Below, one piece after another: positions 24,019 to 35,002 of a stretch of DNA of 64,000 nt; position 1 is the first letter of the stretch; each line of letters opens with the position of its first letter. The notes under the pieces are model-generated. The model did no database searches. It was given only the letters and a program-made list of their open reading frames with translations, and had not been told where the DNA came from. The translations under genes were made by a program, and so were the position numbers. The stretch comes from Brachionus koreanus (Eukaryota; Rotifera; Eurotatoria; Ploima; Brachionidae), in assembly GCA_016987375.1 (NCBI GenBank), contig PJRA01000443.1:849208-913207 (forward strand), written 5' to 3'.

Positions 24019-25673
24019 TCAACTCGCATTGTTATTGTTATTATCATTGTTAACAATGACTGCATTCTTGAGTAATCGTTCTACAAATTAACAATAATCA
24101 AATAGCTCCATAATTTATGCCAATCTAAAATTACCTATATCTTCCGGTGGTAAATTAAGTGCGACTCCTTCATTGTTATTATTCACATTAATGCCTTCCC
24201 CACTCAATATTTTTCTAATAGTATAATCATTATTATTATTATTTGAATTATTTATAACTATAACGCCACCATTTGCATCTTTTAATAAATTTAAATTAGT
24301 TAAAGTTTCGATTTCGGATATGATTGTGGGATAAGAAAAACTAATGAGCTTAAAGCTTATTAATTATGAATTTATCCAAAATAATTTAGTTAGTTGTAAT
24401 CCTAATAATATTCCTAATAAATTAGAGAACAGAATTTATTTTATACAAGCTAATTAATTTAATCGTTTTAATTATAGAATTATTTAGCTAAATATAAAAA
24501 ATTGATAAAAAAAATATTTTGAAATTTTTGAAATTTTAAAATCCAAGAAATAACTATTTGAATTAAATAATTTTTTTATTCTTTTTATGTTAAAAGAAAA
24601 AATTCTTTGAATTCAAATAAACAGTAAACATACTTGGATAATAAGAATATTTGAGAGGATGGTGACTTTCTTTAGAACGTAAATCAACAAGTTTATAAAC
24701 AGGCTGTTTTCTAGCTAGCCCAGTTGCTCTTTCATGTTTCATGTAATCCTCAATTTCTCTCTCGTCTAGCTCAAAAAATGTCTTAAGTCGTTCGGTTATG
24801 TTTGAATTGAGCAATTCTGTTATTGTCATGTCTTGGTGAGCGCGCAAAAATTCCTCAAGCTCTATCGGATCTAAACCATTTATTAAATTATTATTGTTGT
24901 TATTGTTGTTTACTATGACCAATGTTCCGAATTTTTTCGGATTATAGACAGGCTGTGGTCGAATTCTATAGTGTAAATTTGTAGTTTTTATCCTTGATAA
25001 ATCATGTGTTTTAAATAGACTTATAGGACGCCGTGTTTCACTAAATTGTGGTCTACTAGGTCTTCGTTCTCGATTTCTTTTAAAATTAGATTTAAGCATG
25101 TTCAAAAGACTACTTTTATGCTTTTCGGCAATGCTCATTTCCTCTAAACTTATGTATCTTGGCTTATAAAAATTTTTAAATGTCTTTTTATAATTTTTTT
25201 TAGTCGTAGTCATAACCAAAGTTGTAGTTGTAGGTGTAGTAGTAGTAGTAGAAGTAGTAGTAGTGGTAGTAGCAGTGCTACTAGTTGTTGTGGTTGTGGT
25301 GGTTGTTTTTGTTGGCTTTCTTCTCTTGATAAATCTTGAATCAAATTCTTCTCTTGAAGTTTCATTTTCTTCAAAGTTTGACGAAGTCGAGCTTTGACTT
25401 CCTCTAAGTAAACCGTTTAATTTTCGACCATATCCTGGCTTCATCATTGCATCTTGACTAATTCGTTGCTTAAAACCAAGAGGCTTGAGGCCATCTGCAA
25501 AACCGGATAATTGCATGTTTTTGTAGACATTTGTTAGATATGGATTAGCACCCAATGGCCATAAAGCTATTAGAATTTAAAATAAAAAAAAAAGTCATTA
25601 AATGAAGTAAAAAATTGTTACCATTAATTTTAGTCAGGTATATGGATAGAGTTAGAAAAATAAAAAATTTCAT
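24019..25673 (-). CDS. secreted Asn- and Thr-rich protein, unknown function
   Basis: Exons (minus) 25673-25622 (signal peptide, M-K-F-F-I-F-L-T-L-S), 25566 to about 24630, about 24340-24135 and 24080-24019 give about 418 residues. The junction between exons 2 and 3 is uncertain: the best donor consensus (after 24634) does not keep frame with the likely acceptor, while a weaker donor after 24630 does. Notable parts are a Thr tract broken only by Ser/Ala/Pro, a basic middle region, and a recurring pattern in which a V-I-V-N-N-N Asn run alternates with short acidic, leucine-rich helices (I-E-L-E-E-F-L and E-D-I-E-R-L-L). No known domain is recognised. It could be a structural extracellular or secretory-gland protein; this is inference only. 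Confidence 0.62.
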
Positions 25674-25753
25674 TCTATTTGGCTTAAAATCTGTTTTTTT
25701 TTTAAATTTAAAATTATAAAAATGATGTTGTTTTAAAATTTATTCAAAAAAAT

Positions 25754-27171
25754 CTAATTGCTAAATAATTGTCTTAGACAATCGTTTATAAAAATTTCAT
25801 TTGGATCAAGTCTTTTTCTCATTGCATCGAATTCGTCAAATTTTGTATAAAGTTTGACCAAATCTGACTTGCGCATGTTATGAGTCTTAGCCCAATGTGG
25901 TCTACCATTGCACTCAATCATCAGCTCTTCATTAATGCGCCACCATTTTTCCCTAGTGTATTCTTTACCATAAGGTCTAAACATTAAAATATTCAACCAG
26001 CAAGAATCCTGTTCATAGCATGGACTTATCCAAATATCATCTCGTTTGCTAAATCTTATTTCGACCCCAAAATGTACATACACATTTGGATTTTCCTCGA
26101 GCCATGTCTTTAGTTTTAGCAAATAATGAGCTGTTTCCTTAATCGGAATAGCACACTCAAATGCATACTGTTTGAACAGACAATCAAAATTGAATACATT
26201 GTAGCTACGATCCACAAACTGCTGTCTTGTCGAAAAAAATTTAAAATAGAATAGATTTATATAAGGTATAAGAAAATTGAAAAATGTTGCTATGTAAAAT
26301 AATAATTCTAGTAAATAAAATCCAATAAGGCGGTCCTTGAACCAATTGAATTTGCGAGGATTTAATGGTTTATCGGTTCGACTGGCCGCATAACATAGTA
26401 CATAGTCTGTATGTGGGTACCAAAGCATTCGAAAGTGATCAGCACTATTAGTATATGCGTCCAATGAACTTAAAACGTCTTCCAATTTGGCCGGAAACTC
26501 AGTCTGGTCAAGCTTGAATGCTCGTTCACATTGAATAGTTACGCTTAAAATAATTCCTAGACATCCCAGAGAACACAAGACAGCTTTGAACTCCTCATTG
26601 GGATTTTTATATGTTCTGATTTCACCCGATGCCAACATTAACTCTATTTCTGAAACATAGGTGTTTAAAATTGGAAATTTTGTACCTGTTCCATGATAGC
26701 CAACACAAATGGCACCGGCTATCGTCTGATCTGATATTGAACCCAATCTAAATTTAAAGAAAAAATGGCAAAATTTAAATATTTACACTACTAAATTTAC
26801 ATGCTCAAAGCCATGTTGTTATCATATAAAATATCATTTAGTTTGTCTACTCTCATTCCTCCTTCTACTTTGACCCTGAAATTTTCTGCATCAATCTAAG
26901 TAAAAGAGGATTATAATAATTTTCGGGCTTCAATTTAACCTACCTCAAGCAAACGATCCAATTTTCTAAGAGAAATCATGTAATCATTGGTGCAAGCAAT
27001 TGATGAAGGTGAATGTCCTATTCCAGCTACTTTTACAACCTTTTTATTCTCATTAGCCATTTTTAAAATTTCTCTAATATCATCATGTGATTCAGGCTCA
27101 AAATAAAGCGCCGGATGACATGAATATGTCTTTGCCCAGTTTTCGAAAAATTTACCCTTAATACCATTCAT
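25754..27171 (-). CDS. L-gulonolactone oxidase (vitamin C biosynthesis)
   Basis: Exons (minus) 27171-26944, 26895-26801 and 26747-25754 join to 438 residues, matching the 440 of rat GULO. It oxidises L-gulono-1,4-lactone to the precursor of ascorbate using O2 and FAD, in the ER membrane in animals. Visible: FAD-binding PCMH domain (about 15-190) with G-H-S-P-S whose His53 corresponds to the covalently flavinylated His of the family; G-Y-H-G-T-G; L-G-C-L-G-I-I-L; the hydrophobic G-F-Y-L-L-E-L-L-F segment seen in vertebrate enzymes; and the C-terminal G-R-P-H-W-A-K-T-H-N substrate-site motif and R-L-D-P-N-E-I-F. No break or missing key residue is seen, so it appears functional. Similarity is to animal GULO along the full length rather than to fungal or plant relatives only. 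Confidence 0.94.
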
Positions 27172-28065
27172 CTAAATATTTTGAAAAATTACAACAACAA
27201 AAAATTTATTATAATAATTTTATTTAAACAGATGGATTCTTTTATTTACAAATTGCATTAAGTAATTTCACATCACATTTTTACATCACGCCATTTTTTT
27301 TATTTGGCTGATGAAAAAAAATTATTTATTTTATTTCAATTTTATGACAGAAATAAAAATGGCTATTTTTTTATTTTGATTTTATTAAAAAATTCAAATA
27401 TTCAGAACAAATTGATGTGATGTGTTAAATTTGATTTATTTTAAGATTATATAATAAAAAATTTATTGAATTATAATTTTGTTCAACTAATCTTTTTTGA
27501 ATTTAATAAATATATTCCTAATAATTGATAAAAATAATAATCTTTTATTCAAGAATTAAAGAAGAAAAAATTATTTATTTTGATTTTAAATCAAATTTTT
27601 TTAGTAATAAAAATCAGGATTTTTTTGTTAAAATACTTGTCACAATGTTGCTAAAACCTAAAAATAGCTATCTAGAGTTTTCATCTTTCTATAGATAATA
27701 TTTTTTTATCAAAAAATTTATTGTTATTTTTACTTGTAATTTGATGCGATGGTTTAAAGACAAATTCAATGTCCTGAAAATCATCGGGACTAATTTTTGC
27801 ACTATTGAACAAAAATCCTATTCAAAATAGGGATTCAAATAGAAAAGTATTATTTAAAAAGAGCATGCTTTTATATAAATTTATTTAATCACCATAAAGC
27901 TAAAGTTTTTAAAAATTTGACAAGAGAAAATGTTCACTCGAGAGATTTTTGCCGAAAATTATGACAAAGAAAAATTAAAAATTTTACAAAACTTGAATAG
28001 CCAGGTATATTGAGACCGTAAGTTTTGACATTTTTTAGTCCAAGATTTTTTTTAAGATACAATCA
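27172..28065. other. AT-rich intergenic stretch
   Basis: Between divergent genes, so it should hold both promoters. Only AT-rich sequence is seen, with no reading frame or RNA gene. Confidence 0.5.
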
Positions 28066-28674
28066 ATGGCCTTAAAACTAGACGTTATAGTCAGCCATGT
28101 AGAAGAGAATATATTCAAAATAAAATCATCTAATTCGAACAACTTCCGAAACTCTCTTCTTGAGATAAACAATTCACTTGAGATTAGACATGTTGATTAT
28201 GAAAGGACCGAAAATAGCTATCAGTCAAGTACAGGCTGTAGTTTTGACTTGGACGATGAAATAAAATTGGCCGATCATCATCAACTAGTAAAAATAATTG
28301 ACCAAAAACCGCATAACGGCCAGAAAAGAATTAGGAAAATTAACAAAAATAAGCAGAACAATTTTCAAGCGGAAAGCAAGCAACTTGATGCCTCACAAGC
28401 AAAACCAGAAACGAATACTATAAATAAAAGAAGCAAACAACAACGAATCTTTAACACATTTGTACGTGAATCGATAAATCAGCTGCTGGGTCCGGATTTT
28501 ATGAGAACACATGATGTACAAGACATAGATTCGCAAGTTATGGAAATGATTCGAAAAGAAGCCGTAGAGCATTATTTACCTGATAATATACGACCGAGAC
28601 GAGCTTGGCATCTGGCAAAGGCATCTTTGAGGACTCTGAAAAGAACATTGAACAATCGAAAGCCAAAAGCTTAA
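28066..28674 (+). CDS. orphan basic protein, unknown function
   Basis: Intronless frame of 202 residues. The first 80 residues are mixed and slightly acidic. Residues 100-140 are Lys/Gln/Asn-rich, and the C-terminal 70 residues contain two predicted amphipathic helices ending in a strongly basic R-P-R-R-A-W-H-L-A-K ... L-R-T-L-K-R-T-L segment. There is no signal peptide or membrane span, so a nuclear or nucleic-acid-binding role is possible. An AG after a T-rich tract lies just upstream of the ATG, so a 5' non-coding exon may exist. No family recognised. Confidence 0.6.
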   Translation: MALKLDVIVSHVEENIFKIKSSNSNNFRNSLLEINNSLEIRHVDYERTENSYQSSTGCSFDLDDEIKLADHHQLVKIIDQKPHNGQKRIRKINKNKQNNFQAESKQLDASQAKPETNTINKRSKQQRIFNTFVRESINQLLGPDFMRTHDVQDIDSQVMEMIRKEAVEHYLPDNIRPRRAWHLAKASLRTLKRTLNNRKPKA

Positions 28675-29087
28675 TTTATTTTTAATTATTTTTTCTCATG
28701 TACTTATGTAAGTAGTTTATGTAATTTTGACATCTAATTGATTCACATGATTTTGATTAATTGTTTGTCTTGTTCTTAAATTTAATTTATTTAATTTAAG
28801 TAAAAATTAGTGTTTAAAAAAAAAGTTTATTCATGTTTTTTGTGTGTTTAAAAATTCCGAATTGTTCTTTCAAAATTTTAATAACTCAAAATAAATTTTC
28901 AATTATTAGTGTACTATTTATTCTAAAAAAATTATGATTAATTTAATTTGATTTCATTTTAGCTTTTAATCATTTTGTTCAAACTTTTAAAGCCAAATAA
29001 ATAAAAATTTAAAAATTATCTTTTATTTAGTTGAAAAGCATAAACTGTTTGGAACGTGTTAAAAGCGAGTGAAGAATTTAAAATAGA
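28675..29087. other. AT-rich intergenic stretch
   Basis: Contains the 3' UTR of the preceding gene and ends at the outer edge of the left arm of the large inverted repeat. No other feature seen. Confidence 0.5.
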
Positions 29088-29240
29088 AAAAAAAGGAGCA
29101 ATTAAATAAATATTTTTATTCGGTCGGCTTGTGGTGTATAATTTTAAAAATAAAAAAATATAAAATTAAACTTTACAACAACAACAACAAAAAATCTTTT
29201 ACACAATGATAACAATAACTAATTAAAAAATGATGAAGCT

Positions 29241-30173
29241 TCAGTGACAAATTGGCGATAGAGAAGAAGAAGTGGAAATAAAATCAATTTTATTGAATGG
29301 TGATACGTTTATAAATGAATTTAGATTAAAACTAGAATTTTCATATCCAGAATCATCACTTAGATTGTATTCACAATTTGAATCAAAATCGTCTTCGAAT
29401 TTTGTAACTTTTGACTCTTGAGTCTCAATTGATTTAGATTTGTTTGACAAAAATTCAGTTTCAATTTGTTCTTTTAGTAAACAAATGCATTCATAATCGA
29501 AATGTCCGAATTGATTTAATAAATTATGCAAATTAACTTTAACGGTTGAATTATTTGTAACAGATAGACTTGTAAGTAGACAAGATGACGCAATCATACT
29601 TGATGGATAAAAGGAAAATTTATACTCTGTTGAAGACAAAGCTGTCAATGCAAAAAAGTGTTTTTTTATCTCGTCAATTTGAGCATGTGTACACAAGTTG
29701 AATCGGTGCACAAGAAATTCATAATAATCATTTGGTGCTACACAACTAATGTCCCATTTCAATTTTTCCAAGACAAACAATTCACAATGCAAAAGTTGCT
29801 CAAGAGAAATAGAATTATCAGTGTAGTCAACAAGTCGTTGGGCATCTAGTTGATCATTTGCACGTAGCTTCGAAGCTAGGAACATGCAACATGTGCCAAA
29901 TAGTTGTACATAAGACTTGTCTAGTTTGAAACTAGTTGAATTTTTCAACGAAAACATAAGACGATCGAACAAGTTCATTGCTGCATAGTACACATCATGA
30001 AGAACATTTTCAGCTTCGCATATTTCCAACATCCATAAACTAAGCACTTGTCTCATTTCACTAGTAATTTGATCATTAAAATAGCAACCAGTTAAAGTGT
30101 AACTATCTTCTATGTTGACCATACTTTGCAAAGCAAAATCGTCATTAACAAAAGTTGAACATTTACAATTCAT
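29241..30173 (-). CDS. cyclin D-like G1 cyclin, left copy
   Basis: Intronless, 310 residues from the ATG at 30173. The cyclin box is clear: S-E-M-R-Q-V-L-S-L-W-M-L-E-I-C-E, then A-M-N-L-F-D-R, C-M-F-L-A-S-K-L, and Y-T-D-N-S-I ... L-L-x-x-E-L-F-V-L-x-K-L-K-W, the block typical of D-type cyclins that activate CDK4/6 at G1. The C-terminus is Ser/Asp/Glu-rich, PEST-like, as expected for an unstable cyclin. The N-terminal L-x-C-x-E retinoblastoma-binding motif of many D cyclins is not seen. An upstream in-frame TTG is not the start. This protein is identical to the copy at 35003-35935, and the two are divergently oriented. Confidence 0.9.
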   Translation of the reverse strand: MNCKCSTFVNDDFALQSMVNIEDSYTLTGCYFNDQITSEMRQVLSLWMLEICEAENVLHDVYYAAMNLFDRLMFSLKNSTSFKLDKSYVQLFGTCCMFLASKLRANDQLDAQRLVDYTDNSISLEQLLHCELFVLEKLKWDISCVAPNDYYEFLVHRFNLCTHAQIDEIKKHFFALTALSSTEYKFSFYPSSMIASSCLLTSLSVTNNSTVKVNLHNLLNQFGHFDYECICLLKEQIETEFLSNKSKSIETQESKVTKFEDDFDSNCEYNLSDDSGYENSSFNLNSFINVSPFNKIDFISTSSSLSPICH

Positions 30174-30259
30174 TTTTTTTCCCAATAATTATTAACAACA
30201 ATAATAACAAATTTATATTATTTCTTTATTGTTTGAGAAATATTTTGTTTAGAAGCTTG

Positions 30260-30267
30260 TATTTATA
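30260..30267 (-). promoter_or_regulatory. TATA box of left cyclin D copy
   Basis: TATAAATA about 90 bases upstream of the start codon, with a CCAAT box a further 30 bases upstream. The arrangement is identical in the mirror copy. Confidence 0.6.
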
Positions 30268-31778
30268 CCAATATTGGAAAACTAAACTCTTTATTTGATT
30301 GGTCAAACAAAAAAATAACTAATCAATGACCAATAAATAGAAAGCCTCGCCTTCTATGTATTTGTTTGTATGAATTTTTCTTTAGCCCTTGAATGGAATT
30401 GATACTGTCGGTCGGAAATAAAAATAACAAGTAGTACAATGGAATTTCTAGTTGTTTGTGATATGGTCTCAATGACAAGTGGAATTTGCAGCACATAAAG
30501 TTGCTTAGTATTTTTGTTTTAGTTAAAGATAAAAAAAAATATATTAAAAAGCTTATGCAAATAAAGATATGGTCGCCTTGTTTGATATGAGTGTATTCGA
30601 TAAGCTTATTAGATTGGGATAGGCATGCGTTCGGTTTTTGTTCTTTTTTTTTTTTTTTTTAAGATTTATTGATGAGATTAGACATTGAAACACGCCCATT
30701 TCGTCCCATATCAAACTAAAAGTTAATCGCTTTTGGACTAAGGCAATATTATTATTATTATTACTTAAGGAGATCACCAATTATGATTAGGAGATAAAAG
30801 GTTGTCATTGTGTACTAATATAATTATAAGGCGGATGTAAATTTCTAATCCTTTATTTCTAAAGCAGCGAATTCAAATGACTTTAAAGAATTAATTTATA
30901 ATAAAGCATTTATTGCTCATTTATATTTATAAATTTTTTAATTTCATTTGAATTCGCTGACGAGCTTTTGTATTATAAGATGAGAAAATAATTTCATTAT
31001 TTTATATAATTTCAAAATCTAAATTAAATAAAAAAAAAACTCAGTGCCGATTTAACCAAAGTTATAACAAAGAGCCATTTTATTTGATTTATTTATTTCG
31101 TTGAGACTTGGTTATTTTTATTTTTTACAATTCAAAGTTTTGTAAATTATTCAAAATTGAATCAAATCAAAACAAGTGCATTTCGAAAATTATTTTTAAG
31201 CATTAAACAAATATACAATATATATCTAGTGTTTATCTGTTCTTTAAGTTACTTTATTTTTCTATTAAATATTTATTCATACGCTAGATGTACTTCAATA
31301 TGCATTGATAATTGTTCGATATAGACAACGAAAGTTTGCTAATTAATTTCAAGTTTTGAATGCTTCTAGATATTTTTAATTTGATCGATGAGAATACACT
31401 TCTGTGTACTAGAGATAGCTAATATCTTAAAGTTTATTAAGTTATCATATGGCTAAATAAGCTATTAGATTTCAAATGTTATTCATTTTTTTCCTATAGA
31501 TGGATACACACTGAGTGGCTAACTATCAACTTAACCATTTGACAAGATCAATTTCTTTCTAACTAAAATAAAAACTAGTAAATTTAATTAAAAAATTGAT
31601 ACCATCTCTTATTTTGATAATAATATTATTTTTCTCAATTAAAATTTAATCTTAACTTTTTAACTTTCAACAAGAACAAATGCAAACTTTTTAGAGGAAT
31701 AATTATGCAATTATAACTTTTCTGCTTTTCTTTGTTAATTTTTGAAACTTGATTTTTTGAAAAATTAAATTTGCTCAC

Positions 31779-33398
31779 ATAACAAAACCATACTATTTTT
31801 ATTATGAATAAGTACAAGTTTTGATTCAGAAAAAAGACCATGAAAAATTCTAAGTATCTAAATTCAATCAACTCTATTCTAATACTAATTAGATGAAAGT
31901 ATGAAATAACTTAAAAAATTTAAGCATTGGCATTTGGATATTTTATATTTTAAATAGGAATTGCTTCATGCGTAATATAAAATTTAAAATAAAACTTTTT
32001 AAGAAGACATTTACTTTAAATTTCATTTACAAAAAAAATGAAATTGAAATAAACTAGAAAATTTATTAAAAAATGAGTTAGTTAAAATAATTTAATATTA
32101 AGGTTAATGTTAAATAACTAAAGCCAATTCGATTCCAGTCTCGATATTTGTTTTGATTTTCTAATCAAAAAATGAAACCTTTAAATATCTTCAAAGTAAG
32201 TTTAAATGATGTTAATTTTAAATAATCTTGTTGTAAAAGAAATCAGGATGTCGTTCAGAGATGCCAAGATATTTTATTTTTATTAAAAATAAAATTTAGG
32301 GGAGGTCCCCAGGTTGTCCGAATGGCTTGCGTCTTCGTTTAAACCCAATTGTTAAGTAAAGATTGAATACAAAAATATAAATATGTAGAAGAAGGAAAAA
32401 AGTTATTATGTTAGTAATTTATGTACAATTTGTGAGTCTGAAGAATTTGTCTATAGGTGTTTCAAATCTTTTGATTTGGCTTGCTTGTCGTGTCAACATA
32501 TACGCGTGAATCTCCTTTGCTATCAAATCTTGTTTGGATTTGTTTGTCACGAATTTAACAAATAAGCTGTTTGATCTATCTTCGATTGTTTCTAGCTTTG
32601 GGACTTTGTGTATTGATTTAATTGAGGTTTTTATAGGAAAATATTTGATTATTTTCAACAATTTGTTTTGGATTTTATGGAGGGATTTTTTTATTTTTGT
32701 TGTTCCGATATTTATTATGATAAAGCAATAATCAAATAGCGATCTTATCAATGATTTGAATACCGTTAAGTTCAACTTGATTGAGTTTGACCATTTAAAG
32801 CTTTTTATTCTTCTAATAAGGTTAGTTTTTGGAACCAGTTTTTTCCAGATGTTCTAAATGGGGCTTAAACGAAAGTTTTGGGTCAAGCTTGGTACCGAGG
32901 AAGATCGGGTTCGGTTCAAGTGGAATATCCTGGTTCTCGACTTTCAAGCTGAGCTTGTATTTGGTAAAATTGTTTTTTCTTTCACCCGCAGTTGTAAACG
33001 TAGTGTGACATGTTTTGGATTTGTTGATGGTAACAAGTCACATTTGTTGCAAAATTGGTTTATCTTGTCAATAGCAGTTTGTAAGTGATATTCAATTTCT
33101 TTTATTGACACGCAGGTTATCCAGATGCACAGATCGTCAGCATAAAGTGCTGCTTTTATGTTTTCAGATAATTCTCTTATTATATCGCTGAAAAATAGTA
33201 TAAAAATTGTTGGAGATAGACAACTACCTTGAGGTACTCCACGGAGAATTGGTTTGATGTCGGATTTTGAGTCGTTTATGTTTATTTATTTATTAAGAAA
33301 ATGATTGACCAAGTTTTGAAAAATTAATTAGATCTGATAAGAGTTTGATCTATTAGATCAATTTCATACCGAATTTTGGTTGCTAGTTAGATGCATCA
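31779..33398. other. unique spacer between inverted-repeat arms
   Basis: A 1.62-kb spacer. The first 500 bases are plain AT-rich DNA; the rest is mostly a broken non-LTR retrotransposon in minus orientation. Confidence 0.8.
32290..33290 (-). mobile_element. broken non-LTR retrotransposon (LINE), 3' portion
   Basis: The minus strand encodes reverse-transcriptase pieces: G-V-P-Q-G-S with L-S-P (about 33.23 kb), the catalytic Y-A-D-D (about 33.14 kb), and a C-terminal portion containing R-S-L-F-D-Y and I-Q-N-K-L-L-K-I-I-K (32.4-32.8 kb). At least two frameshifts and internal stops separate these blocks, so it is inactive. Downstream is a short GC-richer 3' tail (near 32.3-32.35 kb) that resembles a tail at 51.92 kb. 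The element is 5'-truncated, as is usual for LINE insertions. It resembles CR1/Jockey-type elements. Confidence 0.85.
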
Positions 33399-34509
33399 GT
33401 GAGCAAATTTAATTTTTCAAAAAATCAAGTTTCAAAAATTAACAAAGAAAAGCAGAAAAGTTATAATTGCATAATTATTCCTCTAAAAAGTTTGCATTTG
33501 TTCTTGTTGAAAGTTAAAAAGTTAAGATTAAATTTTAATTGAGAAAAATAATATTATTATCAAAATAAGAGATGGTATCAATTTTTTAATTAAATTTACT
33601 AGTTTTTTTTTTAGTTAGAAAGAAATTGATCTTGTCAAATGGTTAAGTTGATAGTTAGCCACTCAGTGTGTATCCATCTATAGGAAAAAAATGAATAACA
33701 TTTGAAATCTAATAGCTTATTTAGCCATATGATAACTTAATAAACTTTAAGATATTAGCTATCTCTAGTACACAGAAGTGTATTCTCATCGATCAAATTA
33801 AAAATATCTAGAAGCATTCAAAACTTGAAATTAATTAGCAAACTTTCGTTGTCTATATCGAACAATTATCAATGCATATTGAAGTACATCTAGCGTATGA
33901 ATAAATATTTAATAGAAAAATAAAGTAACTTAAAGAACAGATAAACACTAGATATATATTGTATATTTGTTTAATGCTTAAAAATAATTTTCGAAATGCA
34001 CTTGTTTTGATTTGATTCAATTTTGAATAATTTACAAAACTTTGAATTGTAAAAAATAAAAATAACCAAGTCTCAACGAAATAAATAAATCAAATAAAAT
34101 GGCTCTTTGTTATAACTTTGGTTAAATCGGCACTGAGTTTTTTTTTTATTTAATTTAGATTTTGAAATTATATAAAATAATGAAATTATTTTCTCATCTT
34201 ATAATACAAAAGCTCGTCAGCGAATTCAAATGAAATTAAAAAATTTATAAATATAAATGAGCAATAAATGCTTTATTATAAATTAATTCTTTAAAGTCAT
34301 TTGAATTCGCTGCTTTAGAAATAAAGGATTAGAAATTTACATCCGCCTTATAATTATATTAGTACACAATGACAACCTTTTATCTCCTAATCATAATTGG
34401 TGATCTCCTTAAGTAATAATAATAATAATATTGCCTTAGTCCAAAAGCGATTAACTTTTAGTTTGATATGGGACGAAATGGGCGTGTTTCAATGTCTAAT
34501 CTCATCAAT

Positions 34510-34541
<32 letters not shown>

Positions 34542-34873
34542 CCGAACGCATGCCTATCCCAATCTAATAAGCTTATCGAATACACTCATATCAAACAAGG
34601 CGACCATATCTTTATTTGCATAAGCTTTTTAATATATTTTTTTTTATCTTTAACTAAAACAAAAATACTAAGCAACTTTATGTGCTGCAAATTCCACTTG
34701 TCATTGAGACCATATCACAAACAACTAGAAATTCCATTGTACTACTTGTTATTTTTATTTCCGACCGACAGTATCAATTCCATTCAAGGGCTAAAGAAAA
34801 ATTCATACAAACAAATACATAGAAGGCGAGGCTTTCTATTTATTGGTCATTGATTAGTTATTTTTTTGTTTGA

Positions 34874-34878
34874 CCAAT
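34874..34878 (+). promoter_or_regulatory. CCAAT box of right cyclin D copy
   Basis: CCAAT in the context GACCAATCAAAT, 31 bases upstream of the TATA box. It is mirrored in the left arm. Confidence 0.45.
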
Positions 34879-34908
34879 CAAATAAAGAGTTTAGTTTTCC
34901 AATATTGG

Positions 34909-34916
34909 TATAAATA
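34909..34916 (+). promoter_or_regulatory. TATA box of right cyclin D copy
   Basis: TATAAATA 87-94 bases upstream of the ATG at 35003. The position and sequence match the left copy exactly. Confidence 0.6.
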
Positions 34917-35002
34917 CAAGCTTCTAAACAAAATATTTCTCAAACAATAAAGAAATAATATAAATTTGTTATTATTGTTGTTAATAATTATTGGGAAAAA
35001 AA

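Larger units (their letters stand above)
29088..31778. repeat. left arm of large inverted repeat (about 2.69 kb)
   Basis: This segment is the reverse complement of 33399-36090, with paired coordinates summing to 65176-65177. Similarity ends abruptly on the inner side after TTTGCTCAC. Differences are few: a 2-base indel and changes in A/T runs near the outer end, one C/A difference in the CAA run near 29.19 kb, an interrupted versus uninterrupted T run near 30.65 kb, and one T/A change near 31.57 kb. The arm contains the whole cyclin D gene, its promoter and about 1.5 kb of non-coding upstream DNA. Confidence 0.95.

Noticed and set aside
30174..30185. TTG start giving four extra residues on both cyclin D copies
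   Set aside because: An ATG lies four codons downstream in good context; animals rarely start at TTG.
30553..30780. Open frame upstream of the left cyclin copy
   Set aside because: It depends on an interrupted T-run; in the otherwise matching right arm the frame is changed by the homopolymer, so it is not conserved between copies.
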